Shown piece by piece: positions 24,828 to 33,451 of a DNA stretch of 43,742 nt. The position numbers and the translations under genes are program-made. Within the stretch, counting starts at the first letter, position 1; each line of letters starts with the position of its first letter. Origin of the DNA: Methylococcaceae bacterium UBA662 (lineage in GTDB: Bacteria; Pseudomonadota; Gammaproteobacteria; Methylococcales; Methylomonadaceae); contig DBNW01000087.1 in the NCBI GenBank assembly GCA_002299425.1, positions 1 through 43,742 on the forward strand, written 5' to 3'. The notes under the pieces were generated by a model that was not told where the DNA came from, made no database searches, and saw nothing but the letters and a program-made list of their open reading frames with translations.

Positions 24828-25100
24828 TCAGCCTAAGCGGTAGAAGTCTATTTTTTTTCTTAAGGTGCTACGGCTTAAACCGAGCACTTTCGCCGCCTTG
24901 GTTTGGTTGTAACCGGCATGGCTAAGTACGGCTTGCAGTAAAGGTTTTTCCACTTCTTGCATGACTAAATCGTACAGACCTTCTAGGTCATAGCCGTCCA
25001 TTTCGACCAAGTAGGCCTGCACGGCATCGGTCACATGTTGGCACAAAGGCGGCTTACAATCGGTGCTAACAATTTCCGTGAGTTGTTGCAGTTCTTCCAT
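24828..25100 (-). CDS. fis: DNA-binding protein Fis
   Basis: Nucleoid-associated protein of 90 residues. The C-terminal helix-turn-helix YNQTKAAKVLGLSRSTLRKK matches Fis closely, and the upstream helices (LYDLVMQEVEKPLLQAVLSH) form the dimer core. The N-terminus is shorter and more acidic than in enterobacteria. ATG 25100 lies 7 bases after the dusB stop; an in-frame start at 25133 would overlap dusB. dusB-fis is the conserved operon. Confidence 0.93.
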   Translation of the reverse strand: MEELQQLTEIVSTDCKPPLCQHVTDAVQAYLVEMDGYDLEGLYDLVMQEVEKPLLQAVLSHAGYNQTKAAKVLGLSRSTLRKKIDFYRLG

Positions 25101-25107
25101 TATCGGT

Positions 25108-26076
25108 TCAGTGGTAAACGTTGAATGCCGCATCCAGCAGGGCCATCTGCGCTGCTGGCAGTTGCACCTGATTGATGGCGGCTAAGTAGTGACGGGGGAA
25201 TCCGGTCAGTTTTTGGCAATACCAAGCGATGTGTTTGCGGGCAATTCTAGCACCCACGTCATCGCCGTAGAAACGGTACAGCTCCTCTAGGTGGCCCGTC
25301 AATACCTTTTGAATTTCTGCTGCGCTGGGCTTTTTAGGTAGACAGCCGGTGCTGAGGAAGGCCTCGGTTTGCTGGAACAGCCAGGGGTTTCCCCAAGCAG
25401 CACGACCCATCATGACAGCATCGGCACCCGTGTAGGCTAACACCGCACGGGCTTTTTCTGGACTGTTAATGTCGCCGTTGGCGATGACCGGAATACTAAC
25501 GCTTTGTTTTACCTGTCGAATCGTTTCATAGTCCACTTGGCCATTGAATTGGCAGGCCCGCGTCCGGCCGTGCACAGTCAAGGCGGCTATCCCGGATTGC
25601 TCGGCGATGTGAGCTATGGCCACGGCATTGCGGTGCGCTAAGTCCCAACCGGTGCGTATTTTTAAAGTGACCGGAACCGAGACGGATCGGGTCACGGCCT
25701 CCAGAATTTGCCTGACTCGGCTTTCGTCCCGTAACAAGGCGGAACCTGCAGCCACGGCACAGACTTTTTTGGCCGGACAGCCCATGTTAATGTCAATGAT
25801 GTCGGCACCACGGTCGGCGTTAAAGCCAGCGGCATCGGCCAGTTGCTTAGGTTCTGTACCCAGTATTTGCACGGCACACAAACCCGTTTCGCCAGTAACC
25901 CGGGCTTTCAGTACGGTGCGCGGGTGGTCGCGCAAGGCCGGGTTAGCACTGATCATTTCCGAAACCGTCAGGCTGGCACCAAAACGCTTGCACAGCTCGC
26001 GGAATGGCCGGTCAGTAATGCCTGCCATCGGTGCCAGTATCAGCGGGTTGCTCAAATGATGGTGGCCAATTCGCAT
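25108..26076 (-). CDS. dusB: tRNA-dihydrouridine synthase B
   Basis: FMN-dependent enzyme that reduces uridine in the tRNA D-loop. The 322-residue protein has LAPMAGITDRPFRELC, DINMGCPAKKVCAVAAGSAL with the catalytic Cys, LKIRTGWD, VHGRTRACQFNG, IPVIANGDI and GADAVMMGRAAWGNPWLFQQ. It is first in the dusB-fis operon with a good promoter upstream. Confidence 0.96.
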   Translation of the reverse strand: MRIGHHHLSNPLILAPMAGITDRPFRELCKRFGASLTVSEMISANPALRDHPRTVLKARVTGETGLCAVQILGTEPKQLADAAGFNADRGADIIDINMGCPAKKVCAVAAGSALLRDESRVRQILEAVTRSVSVPVTLKIRTGWDLAHRNAVAIAHIAEQSGIAALTVHGRTRACQFNGQVDYETIRQVKQSVSIPVIANGDINSPEKARAVLAYTGADAVMMGRAAWGNPWLFQQTEAFLSTGCLPKKPSAAEIQKVLTGHLEELYRFYGDDVGARIARKHIAWYCQKLTGFPRHYLAAINQVQLPAAQMALLDAAFNVYH

Positions 26077-26105
26077 GGGACGGGGGTATCGCTAAAAAGG
26101 CCGCT

Positions 26106-26133
26106 ATCCTAGCCTAAAACGGCCGCATGTCAA
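26106..26133 (-). promoter_or_regulatory. Sigma-70-type promoter of dusB-fis
   Basis: Minus strand TTGACA (26128-26133), 16-base spacer, TAGGAT (26106-26111), 30 bases upstream of dusB. The -35 is perfect. Confidence 0.6.
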
Positions 26134-26187
26134 AGCTGCCCGAATGTTAAGCGGCTGCCTCGGTGCCTGTTAAAATCCCCCGCTTGG

Positions 26188-26715
26188 CTAATCGGTATCG
26201 GGGTTGTTCCAAATGGGGTTGCTGCGGTCTTCTTCGGTCATTTTAGCCGTATCAACCGGGTAGATATGCCAGAAAGATTGGTCAATGGCAGCGTCGCTGT
26301 AGTTTTGTTTTTTGTCATGACTGAACGGACACCACCAATTTTCCACCACTTTGACCAGGTAAGCGTGCCATTCAAACAGAGCCACGCTGTACGGGCAATA
26401 CCAGGTGCAGTTGGCAATCCAAAACCAGCGGTATTTAGACAATGCACCGCGAAAGGTCGGGGTCATGGTAATTTGCGTTGCATAACGGTAGCGGTGGCTG
26501 GCGCGGTCGGGCAGGAAATCTTGGTAGGTTTTTAAGTTTTCAGCACCGACAAAACGCAAGTGGTAGTAGGTTAAGTAGGCACTCACGTACACAAACGGCA
26601 GGGTCAATAGCGGCAGATAAACTAAAACCATACCCAGTGCCCTTTGCCACGCGGGCCGTTGTTCGTGGTTTTTGCCGATTTGTACGCGGGAGGAGCAGGT
26701 ATTGCAGGCTTTCAT
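26188..26715 (-). CDS. Cys/Trp-rich membrane-associated protein, unknown function
   Basis: A 175-residue protein I do not recognise. It has an N-terminal CxxC (Cys4, Cys7), a basic stretch, one membrane helix (about 26-50) and a long C-terminal domain rich in Trp, Tyr, His and Cys, including YRWFWIANCTWYC and WWCPFSHDKK. The pattern suggests a metal- or cofactor-binding domain exposed outside the membrane, but this is an inference. It is monocistronic, with dusB downstream and a gene-poor region upstream. Confidence 0.7.
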   Translation of the reverse strand: MKACNTCSSRVQIGKNHEQRPAWQRALGMVLVYLPLLTLPFVYVSAYLTYYHLRFVGAENLKTYQDFLPDRASHRYRYATQITMTPTFRGALSKYRWFWIANCTWYCPYSVALFEWHAYLVKVVENWWCPFSHDKKQNYSDAAIDQSFWHIYPVDTAKMTEEDRSNPIWNNPDTD

Positions 26716-27586
26716 GGTCGTTTTTCCTTTATATCGGGTAAGGAGATGCGGTTTTTATTGGGTTGGTTGATGATTGGGTAAATGCTCAGGTGAAACTGAA
26801 ACAAAGGCATGTCTTTGGTTGTTCGGCTTCGGGTATTGCAGAGTCAATGGAATGTTAGAGGAACCGCCACTGGCCAAAAACCCAGTGCTGCCCGCTGTAC
26901 CGCCCCGACCAACGCCGCAGCGTGTGCAAACGGATCTTTTCAGCGAAAACACCGGTCAAGATGCCATTTTTTGCCAGAACCCGCAAGGCCGGGTGGCTTA
27001 GCCGCCGCACGACCTCGGCATCCTGCTTGAAATTCTTAAGCGGTAGACCCTAGCGGTTTTGTGCCTGTTGGTACCTTAAAAAAAACCCAGCGAGTCGCTA
27101 TTTTGGCGTAAAAATTTTCCAGGGCGTCCTGCCTGAAAAGCGGCAAAAACTAGGCGACGGTTATTTTGCTGCGCAAGCCTGCGCCGTCCTGTCACAATAC
27201 CGTTCCGACCCAACCGAGCGCCGAAACAGCGTGCCAATGACGCTACGCCCCCGGCATTGCCCGGTTGCATTTTTTTCTTCGTAAACAGCACTACGAAAAA
27301 ACGCCGGTAGCGGTAGGGCTACGCGGGATTAACGGTACACGCTGTTCCCGATTCCGCTTCGAAGCTCCGGGTACCGTCAGCAATTGAATTTTTCCGCAGC
27401 TCTTCTACGCTTAAGCCTAGTGTCTGTCGTCTTAGCGTGTACTTAACGGGGCGGGAACACCAAAAACCCCGGTGCTGTCCTAGCCGGGGCCGCCCTAAGA
27501 CGGCGGCCGTACAGCCAAAACCGCACAAAGTTCGGCTGGCTTCGCCAATAAACCTAAACGCCCTGCACGGGCAGGCCAATACAGGT
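26716..27586. other. Gene-poor region with possible decayed coding remnants
   Basis: This 871-base stretch has several short frames on both strands but none with recognisable domains. The best candidate is a 49-codon plus-strand frame (ATG 26852 to 27001) starting MLEEPPLAKNPVLPAVPPRP. On the minus strand 27319-27660 and 27076-27291 are open, basic or low-complexity and lack good ribosome sites. No tRNA, known riboswitch or clear IS end is seen. A decayed gene or lost island is possible. Confidence 0.4.
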
Positions 27587-27862
27587 ATGAACATCATAGA
27601 TTTAAGAAACCAACTACTAGAAACGCCGGGTGGGGAAAAAACCAATGACCGCCGGGGCAATCCGTATCCTTACGGCACTCAGGCGTGGCACGATTGCATC
27701 AACAAAAACGGCTTGCAATTACCTGCCTTTAACCGCCGAGACCAAGACAGGCGCGAGACAACCGGGCAAGACGATCTGCCCGAGCAGCCTTATGTGCGGA
27801 TACTGCTCACGCCGGCGGAAAAAAAATTGCTGGAAGATGTTTACTTAAGCGAGCTTGATTGA
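27587..27862 (+). CDS. Conserved small soluble protein, unknown function
   Basis: A 91-residue protein: MNIIDLRNQLLETPGGEKTN, then RRGNPYPYGTQAWHDCINKN, and a C-terminal PYVRILLTPAEKKLLEDVYL. It is hydrophilic with no signal peptide. The balanced composition and clean termini indicate a real gene, probably conserved in related methylotrophs, but I cannot name a function. ATG 27587 is chosen because upstream codons in the same frame (from 27437) look non-coding. It is convergent with the cofactor operon. Confidence 0.65.
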   Translation: MNIIDLRNQLLETPGGEKTNDRRGNPYPYGTQAWHDCINKNGLQLPAFNRRDQDRRETTGQDDLPEQPYVRILLTPAEKKLLEDVYLSELD

Positions 27863-27912
27863 TCTCGCTGTCACATCCCGGACGACCTTATAGGCTCTAA
27901 GCCCTCCCTACC

Positions 27913-28590
27913 TCAGGTGTTCATTGCCCGTCTTAGTTGTGTGATAGCGTCACGGTCTAGCTGCCCCGTGCGCAGGGCTGACGTACACAATGCCCCCCGG
28001 AAGCCCAAATAATCCGGCTGCATGGGCAGCAAGTCGGCCAGGTCCTCCCGGCGCAAGGAACCGGCCAGGCCGCAGAATAGGCCCAGCCCTTGGGCTAAGC
28101 CTACAAACCGTCTGGTTTCAGCGTGGCTCATCAGTGCCGTTAAGGAGCCTTGGCCCTTGTCGGCGGTATCCAGCATCACCCCGGTAAAATGGGCGGCTTT
28201 TAACGCCGGTAACAAGCCCCAGTCGGGTTGTTGGTCGGCAAACAGCACGGCGATAAGCCGGACGCCTTGTTGGGCCAAAGGTGACAAGGCGTTGATAACG
28301 GCGAGTGGCTCGCCGCCTGCAAAAACTCCCATTTTCACATAATCGACCCCGGTGGCGGCCATGTTCGCCACGGCATCGACGAGGATGCCCGCTTGCATGG
28401 GCAAATCGCCGACGGTGGCACTGACCGGGCAACGCCGGCCTAGGGCGGCGGTAATGCCTGCGACACTGGCGGCATCTAATGCCCCCAGTGCGCCCCGCGC
28501 CGGTTGTTTTAGGTCAATGATGTCAACCTGCGCTTCAAGTGCCATTAAGGCTTCATCCAGGTCGGTAACGCTGGCTAGCATTTTGGTCAT
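27913..28590 (-). CDS. mfnB: (5-formylfuran-3-yl)methyl phosphate synthase
   Basis: MfnB/DUF556 protein of 225 residues. In methanogens this enzyme makes the furan core of methanofuran from glyceraldehyde-3-phosphate; methylotrophs use it for methylofuran, the formyl carrier of the formyltransferase/hydrolase complex. The N-terminal MLASVTDLDEALMALEAQVD leads to IIDLKQPARGALGAL with the catalytic Lys at residue 28. TGVDYVKMGVF and VMLDTADKGQGSLTALM supply further active-site Lys and Asp residues. It is the last gene of a four-gene minus-strand operon, overlapping the upstream gene by 4 bases. Confidence 0.92.
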   Translation of the reverse strand: MTKMLASVTDLDEALMALEAQVDIIDLKQPARGALGALDAASVAGITAALGRRCPVSATVGDLPMQAGILVDAVANMAATGVDYVKMGVFAGGEPLAVINALSPLAQQGVRLIAVLFADQQPDWGLLPALKAAHFTGVMLDTADKGQGSLTALMSHAETRRFVGLAQGLGLFCGLAGSLRREDLADLLPMQPDYLGFRGALCTSALRTGQLDRDAITQLRRAMNT

Positions 28591-29150
28591 GAGTTTTGCT
28601 CCGCTTTATGACTTGCGATGGCCGCCATCAGCCAACCCCAGGCTTCACGCTCGCGCTCGCCGGCGGTCTTGTCAAACCCGATCTGCAAATAGGCCAGCTC
28701 GGCTTCTATTTTTGGCCACGGCAACAGCGACAAGCGGCTGGTCAAAATGGCCGCCTCCAGCACTGCGAATTGGGCGCGGTTAAAACCGCTAAAAGGTTTG
28801 TGGTTAACGCTGTGCACGGGCCTGCACACTAACTTGGGGCGGACGGCGTCTTCCTCGACCCTGACCAGTGCCACTTCCGTGTGCGCCAAAGCACCAGCCA
28901 ATACCTGGCCAGCCAGTTTTTCAGCCGGGCGCAACGGCCATTCCCGCCGCCCCGTGAGGCAGCCGGCAAACACCCGCACATCATCGCAATAATTGATGAC
29001 GGCGGTTTGCGTGGCCAGCAGGTTGTCCAACGTGGTCGAAGGCCGGAACGGCAGGATCAAAAAGCCTGCCTCGACCACATGAACACCCATGGGCGCGATA
29101 TGGGCCAAACCTAAGGCATTTTGGGTGGTGACGAGCACTTCTTGGATCAT
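28587..29150 (-). CDS. DUF447 family protein, probable flavin-binding split barrel
   Basis: A 187-residue protein of the DUF447 family, found mainly in methanogens and H4MPT-dependent methylotrophs. Visible landmarks are VLVTTQNALGLAHIAPMGVH near the N-terminus, AVINYCDDVRVFAG and a C-terminal helical part (FAVLEAAILTSRLSLLPW followed by GFDKTAGEREREAWGW). The fold is thought to bind FMN. The reaction is unknown; genomic context points to H4MPT or methylofuran synthesis. It overlaps both neighbours by 4 bases, so expression is tightly coupled. Confidence 0.85.
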   Translation of the reverse strand: MIQEVLVTTQNALGLAHIAPMGVHVVEAGFLILPFRPSTTLDNLLATQTAVINYCDDVRVFAGCLTGRREWPLRPAEKLAGQVLAGALAHTEVALVRVEEDAVRPKLVCRPVHSVNHKPFSGFNRAQFAVLEAAILTSRLSLLPWPKIEAELAYLQIGFDKTAGEREREAWGWLMAAIASHKAEQNS

Positions 29151-30535
29151 GGTTTTTTCAGGGTGCTACCAGCGGGTTTGAAGGTGTGCAAATCTACCGT
29201 GGTTTCGGTGGTTTGGCTGGCGCACCCCCAAGCCAGTTGTTCATCTTGGGTAAAGCGCTTGCCCAATTGCCAGGCGATTTGCGCCCGCGCCAGCTCCACC
29301 CCTAAATAAAAAGCATGGCCGCCGTCAGAGCCGACATTCAGGCTGGGGAATAAATCGAACGGGTCGGTGGCGGTGTGGAAGCCGTCGCGGTTAAAAACAT
29401 GCACGCCTTCTTGGCTGACTTGAATCCTAAAGCTGGGGTCTTTGATTTGCCCGGCCCACTCTTTGATTTCTTCCTGGGAATTGGGAAAAGGTTTCGGTTC
29501 ATGCAGCGCCATCAAGCCGGGGTTGATGTGCTTGGGCAAAGTTTGCTGGCTTTTCGCTGCGTACATGATGCGGCGCGCCAAATCGGCTTCTTTGACGGCA
29601 CGGCAGGCATGGGCGCTCACTTCGGTGGTCAATATGTGGTGGATGTCCAATTCCGAGCAAATCCCCAGCATCAGGGCGTTAATCCCCGTCGTGTCGGCGT
29701 GGGTCAGCTCGGTGATATTGCCGACGCCGAGCATCATTGCCACCTCCGGGTGGCGTTGGCGGACGTCATGGTAACGGGCGATGGAGGCGGTGAAGCCAAA
29801 ATGGATCGGGTCGAGGATAGGGTCTACGATAAACGGGCGGTTTTTGGCGCGCATCGCCGTGATGGCCCGGTCCAGCGACGCCAAATCCTCGTGCTGTTCG
29901 GGGATTAGCACCGGCGTTGCCGCCACTTCGTCGGCGACCCATAAGGTGCTTTCGTGCAGGCTGAGCAAAAAGTCTGCGCCCGCTTGGCCGCCCCGGAGCA
30001 AATCGGCCGTTTCCAAGGAATCCACGCTGACCAGGAAGCCCGCTTGTTTTAGGGCCTTAACCAAGGCTTCTAGGTGGGGAAAATCGGTGCTGGGCAAACA
30101 GCCGATGTCCATCACATCGGCGCCGTTTTGCCGGTAGTAATCGGCCCGTTTCAGCACCTCGCCAATGCTCAAATGGGGGGCGTCGGTGATTTCGGCAAAA
30201 ATCTTCACCGCATACTGGCTTAAATCAGGGTCTAGGGCTTTGCCGCCAAAAAACTCCGGCAAGTCTTTCAATTCTTCCGGGCCACGCGCCACCGGCAAGC
30301 CCAGTTGTTGGGATAGAACGTCCAAATCGCCCCGGCAACGCCCCGGAATCAGGATGCGGTCGGCGCCAAAGGTATCATGCAGGCGACGGCCTATCATCTC
30401 GGCCGTCATCAAGGCTGCGACTTGCACACCCAATTGATGCACCGTGTAAGAAAATGCGGGCTGCATTTTTGCCAAAATGCCACGCAATTGCCTCTCGGCC
30501 AGCTTGCCGGTCAGGAACAGGATATGCTCGCTCAC
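29147..30535 (-). CDS. Dihydropteroate synthase-like protein (DUF6513) of the H4MPT cluster
   Basis: A 462-residue protein. The N-terminal part (about 1-150) has ILFLTGKLAERQLRGILAKM and ILIPGRCRGDL. The central TIM-barrel half resembles dihydropteroate synthase, with GADVMDIGCLPS, FLVSVDSLETADLLRGGQAG and FIVDPILDPIHFGFTASI. The C-terminal region (VFNRDGFHTATDPFDLFPSL) is specific to this group. The archaeal counterpart is proposed to join the pterin to 4-(beta-D-ribofuranosyl)aminobenzene 5'-phosphate in methanopterin synthesis. Context supports a role there; direct proof is lacking to my knowledge. Confidence 0.85.
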   Translation of the reverse strand: MSEHILFLTGKLAERQLRGILAKMQPAFSYTVHQLGVQVAALMTAEMIGRRLHDTFGADRILIPGRCRGDLDVLSQQLGLPVARGPEELKDLPEFFGGKALDPDLSQYAVKIFAEITDAPHLSIGEVLKRADYYRQNGADVMDIGCLPSTDFPHLEALVKALKQAGFLVSVDSLETADLLRGGQAGADFLLSLHESTLWVADEVAATPVLIPEQHEDLASLDRAITAMRAKNRPFIVDPILDPIHFGFTASIARYHDVRQRHPEVAMMLGVGNITELTHADTTGINALMLGICSELDIHHILTTEVSAHACRAVKEADLARRIMYAAKSQQTLPKHINPGLMALHEPKPFPNSQEEIKEWAGQIKDPSFRIQVSQEGVHVFNRDGFHTATDPFDLFPSLNVGSDGGHAFYLGVELARAQIAWQLGKRFTQDEQLAWGCASQTTETTVDLHTFKPAGSTLKKP

Positions 30536-31068
30536 GGCAACGAGCCGATGCGGGCTGTCACCGCCTTTTGCAATTCCCCGACGCTTTCGACCACAGTGGT
30601 GTAGGAAAACGTTTTGAGTTTGGCGGTCCCTTCCAAGTCAATCTCCCGGGGATAAACCATCACCTTGCCGCCCGGTGCGGTGGTTTCCATTTCCGGGGCC
30701 ACGTCGCACGGGTAAACAATGCTGGGTACGCGGCATTTCCCGGCTTGCGAGTACAAGTTAGTGACCAGCGTGTCGGCAATGCCCAGCACGCATTTGGCGA
30801 CGGTATTGGACGTGGTCGGTGCCATCACCAAGGTGTGGTAATAGCCTTTGTAAAACAAGCCTACCGGCGGTGAGGAGGCGGCTTTGTCCCGATAAACCGG
30901 AAATTTGGCGCGGATAGCTTGCCAGTCGATGCGGTACATTTTCAGCACTTCTTCACCCGCCGGGCTGATGTACAAATCCACTTTTTCTAACGTCAGCATA
31001 AAGTCTAGGCATTCCTTGATGAAATGCCCGGAACCGGTGACGGCCCAAGCCAAGCGCGGTTTATCCAT
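30532..31068 (-). CDS. AfpA/DmrB-type flavoprotein, possible dihydromethanopterin reductase
   Basis: A 178-residue flavoprotein of the phosphopantothenoylcysteine-decarboxylase-like fold. The N-terminus LAWAVTGSGHFIKECLDFML and the FMN-site region VMAPTTSNTVAKCVLGIADT followed by LVTN are characteristic. Archaeal DmrB, a relative, reduces dihydromethanopterin to H4MPT, the last step of cofactor synthesis. It is the promoter-proximal gene of the four-gene operon, 87 bases from divergent folP. Specific enzymatic function is inferred. Confidence 0.82.
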   Translation of the reverse strand: MDKPRLAWAVTGSGHFIKECLDFMLTLEKVDLYISPAGEEVLKMYRIDWQAIRAKFPVYRDKAASSPPVGLFYKGYYHTLVMAPTTSNTVAKCVLGIADTLVTNLYSQAGKCRVPSIVYPCDVAPEMETTAPGGKVMVYPREIDLEGTAKLKTFSYTTVVESVGELQKAVTARIGSLP

Positions 31069-31109
31069 TGCAGTGAGGACAGGTTTCCAGGTTAGAAAAT
31101 AAACCGGCT

Positions 31110-31115
31110 ATTATA
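31110..31115 (-). promoter_or_regulatory. -10 element for the H4MPT cofactor operon
   Basis: TATAAT on the minus strand in the context GGGTATAATAG, 42 bases upstream of the flavoprotein gene, in the 87-base region shared with folP. No good -35 at normal spacing; TTGCCA lies 20 bases away. Confidence 0.45.
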
Positions 31116-31155
31116 CCCGAATTAACTAAACCGCTTGGCATGAGAGAGTTTTACG

Positions 31156-31989
31156 ATGTCTTATTTCGGTAACAAACCGGTGATTATGGCTATCCTGAAC
31201 GTGACCCCCGACAGTTTTTCCGATGGCGGTCACTTTATCGATGTCCATCAAGCCTTGGCGCAAACCCGGCGCATGGTGGGGGAGGGCGCGGACATCATCG
31301 ACATCGGCGGCGAGTCCACCCGGCCGGGTTCCGAACCCGTGCCCGCCGACGAGCAAATGCGCCGGGTCTTGCCGGTCATTCGGGCGATACGCTCGGCATG
31401 GGGCGGTGATATACCAATCAGCATCGACACCACTTTGTATCCGGTCGCCGAAGCTGCCTTAAATGCCGGTGCTAATTGGGTGAATGATACCTCTGGCGGC
31501 TTAGATGATCCGCTGATAGTAAGCCTGGCCGCGCAAGCAAATACCCCCCTGGTCTTGATGCACCGGAAAGGCACACCGAAAACCATGCAGGACTGCCCGT
31601 ATTATGACGACGTGGTTCAGGAGGTTTTGGCCGGGCTGAGGGAGCGCATCGAAGCCGCTTTGCAGGCGGGTGTCAAGCCCGGCAATATCGTCATCGACCC
31701 TGGCATCGGCTTTGGCAAGCGCAAACAAGACAACCTGGATTTGCTGGCCCATTTAGGGCGATTTGTCGCCACCGGGTACGACGTGTTGTTAGGTGCCAGC
31801 CGCAAACGTTTCATGGGCGGCCTTTGCGCGGTGACGGAACCTAGCGAATTGGTTACTGCCACTGCCGTCACGACAGCTTTGGGCGTGATGGCGGGGGTGC
31901 GCGTGTTCCGGGTGCATGATGTCAAGGAAAACCGGCAGGCGGCGGATGTAGCCTGGGCCATTCGACAGCGGTTAGGCGGCACGCCGTGA
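31156..31989 (+). CDS. folP: Dihydropteroate synthase
   Basis: Folate enzyme of 277 residues that joins 6-hydroxymethyl-dihydropterin pyrophosphate with p-aminobenzoate. Motifs are IMAILNVTPDSFSDGGHF, IIDIGGESTRPGSEPV, ISIDTT, WVNDTSGG, IVIDPGIGFGKRKQDN and LLGASRKRFMG. It is a canonical bacterial FolP, unlike the DHPS-like protein of the divergent operon. Its position next to pterin genes for another C1 carrier is notable, though folP usually sits with ftsH/glmM in gammaproteobacteria. Convergent with engB. Confidence 0.94.
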   Translation: MSYFGNKPVIMAILNVTPDSFSDGGHFIDVHQALAQTRRMVGEGADIIDIGGESTRPGSEPVPADEQMRRVLPVIRAIRSAWGGDIPISIDTTLYPVAEAALNAGANWVNDTSGGLDDPLIVSLAAQANTPLVLMHRKGTPKTMQDCPYYDDVVQEVLAGLRERIEAALQAGVKPGNIVIDPGIGFGKRKQDNLDLLAHLGRFVATGYDVLLGASRKRFMGGLCAVTEPSELVTATAVTTALGVMAGVRVFRVHDVKENRQAADVAWAIRQRLGGTP

Positions 31990-32015
31990 CCGGAGCCAAC
32001 TTTTGGTTTGGCGAT

Positions 32016-32651
32016 TTAGGCGGCGGCACCCGCGTTTAATGCGGGTAGGTTAAGCCCAAACAGCTTGTCTAGGCTCGCGTGCAGTTCGTCAACGCCTTGC
32101 TTTTTTAACGAAGAAAAAAGCTGTGCGGAAACGGGTACGGTCAAAACAGACAGTTCCTCTTGTACCTCAGAGAGAATTTTTTGGCCGATGCTCAGGCTGA
32201 GTTTGTCGGCCTTGGTCAGAATGATATGCAGGGGCAATTGCGAATGTTGACACCAATTAACCATCTGCCGATCGTAAGCGGTGAGCGGATGCCGGATGTC
32301 CATGACCAAAACCAAGGCGGCCAGTGATTGCCGGCTGGCTAAATACGCTTCCAACAATTGTTGCCATTGAATTTTTACAGCTTCAGCCACTTGGGCGTAA
32401 CCGTATCCGGGTAAATCGACAAAACGCAGGCCCTCACGGATGGCGAAAAAGTTGAGCATTTGCGTCCTGCCCGGGGTTTTGCTGACCCGCGCTAGGTTTT
32501 TTTGCCGAGTCAACGTATTGATGGCACTGGATTTGCCCGCGTTGGAACGGCCCGCGAACGCAATCTCCCAGCCCTCATCGGGTGGGTTAATTTTAAGCTC
32601 TGGGGAGCTGATTAAGAATTTTGCTTGATGGTAAATCGGGTTCATCGTCAC
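32016..32651 (-). CDS. engB: Ribosome biogenesis GTPase EngB/YsxC
   Basis: A 211-residue GTPase for 50S subunit assembly. G1 is AFAGRSNAGKSSAINTL, G2 region KTPGRTQMLNFF, G3 DLPGYGYAQV, G4 LTKADKLS and G5 VPVSAQLFSS. The length is normal. It is divergent from the cytochrome c4 gene, the arrangement found in pseudomonads and many gammaproteobacteria. Confidence 0.95.
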   Translation of the reverse strand: MTMNPIYHQAKFLISSPELKINPPDEGWEIAFAGRSNAGKSSAINTLTRQKNLARVSKTPGRTQMLNFFAIREGLRFVDLPGYGYAQVAEAVKIQWQQLLEAYLASRQSLAALVLVMDIRHPLTAYDRQMVNWCQHSQLPLHIILTKADKLSLSIGQKILSEVQEELSVLTVPVSAQLFSSLKKQGVDELHASLDKLFGLNLPALNAGAAA

Positions 32652-32747
32652 CTCGCCTAAGCTTGCCGATTAAGGTAGAATTCCAGGGCACGCCGCCCGC
32701 CTGCATTGGATGCAGGCCATAAAAATAACATGCTACAGGACAATCCA

Positions 32748-33407
32748 ATGAAAAATACCTTGCTGGGATTTTTATTGGTGCTGGTTTTTGCCAGCACCTC
32801 ACCCCTTTTACAGGCCGCTGGCGACCCTGACGCCGGCCAGGAAAGTGCCCAGGCCTGTGCCGGTTGCCACGGCGAAAACGGCAATAGTTTAGTCGCGGCA
32901 TTTCCTAAATTGGCCGGGCAGCATGCCACTTATTTGGTTAAACAGTTGCAGGCCTTCAAAAACGGCAGCCGACAAAATGCCATGATGGCGGGTTTTGCCA
33001 TGCCGCTCAGTGAGCGCGACATGGCGAACATTGCCGCTTATTACGCGGAGCAGAAAATTTCCCCTAACGATTTGCCCGTTAGCGATGAAGACGATGCAGA
33101 TGCGGCTAAAACGCAAAAATCTGTACCCGCCTTGATCGCCCAAGGCAGCGATTTATACCGCAACGGCAATTTAGCTAGAGAGGTTTCCGCGTGCATAGCC
33201 TGCCACGGACCCGCCGGCGAGGGCAACCGGCCAGCGGCTTTTCCGTCGTTGAAATCACAACATGCAGAGTACTTAATCAAAGCCCTCAGTGATTACAAAA
33301 CCGGTGCCCGAGGCAACAGCCCCGATAACATGATGCACATGATTGCCAAAAAAATGACCGAGGAAGAAATTAAGGCAGTTTCTTACCGTATTTCCATGAT
33401 GCCGTAG
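32748..33407 (+). CDS. Cytochrome c4, di-heme
   Basis: Periplasmic electron carrier of 219 residues with a signal peptide (about 1-23, ending LLQAA). Two cytochrome c domains carry CAGCH (Cys37 to His41) and CIACH. Met ligands are in MAGFAMPLS of the first half and the Met-rich DNMMHMIAKKM of the second. It probably feeds terminal oxidases. ATG 32748 gives MKNTLLGFLLVLVFAS; the frame extends upstream to 32706. It is followed by dsbA, as in Pseudomonas. Confidence 0.94.
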   Translation: MKNTLLGFLLVLVFASTSPLLQAAGDPDAGQESAQACAGCHGENGNSLVAAFPKLAGQHATYLVKQLQAFKNGSRQNAMMAGFAMPLSERDMANIAAYYAEQKISPNDLPVSDEDDADAAKTQKSVPALIAQGSDLYRNGNLAREVSACIACHGPAGEGNRPAAFPSLKSQHAEYLIKALSDYKTGARGNSPDNMMHMIAKKMTEEEIKAVSYRISMMP

Positions 33408-33451
33408 CCGAAACAGCCACCTACCACTTAGAATTTAGGAGATACCTGACC

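Noticed and set aside
27319..27660. 113-codon minus-strand frame in the gene-poor region
   Set aside because: Overlaps the better-supported 91-residue plus-strand gene, lacks a ribosome site and has no recognisable domain.
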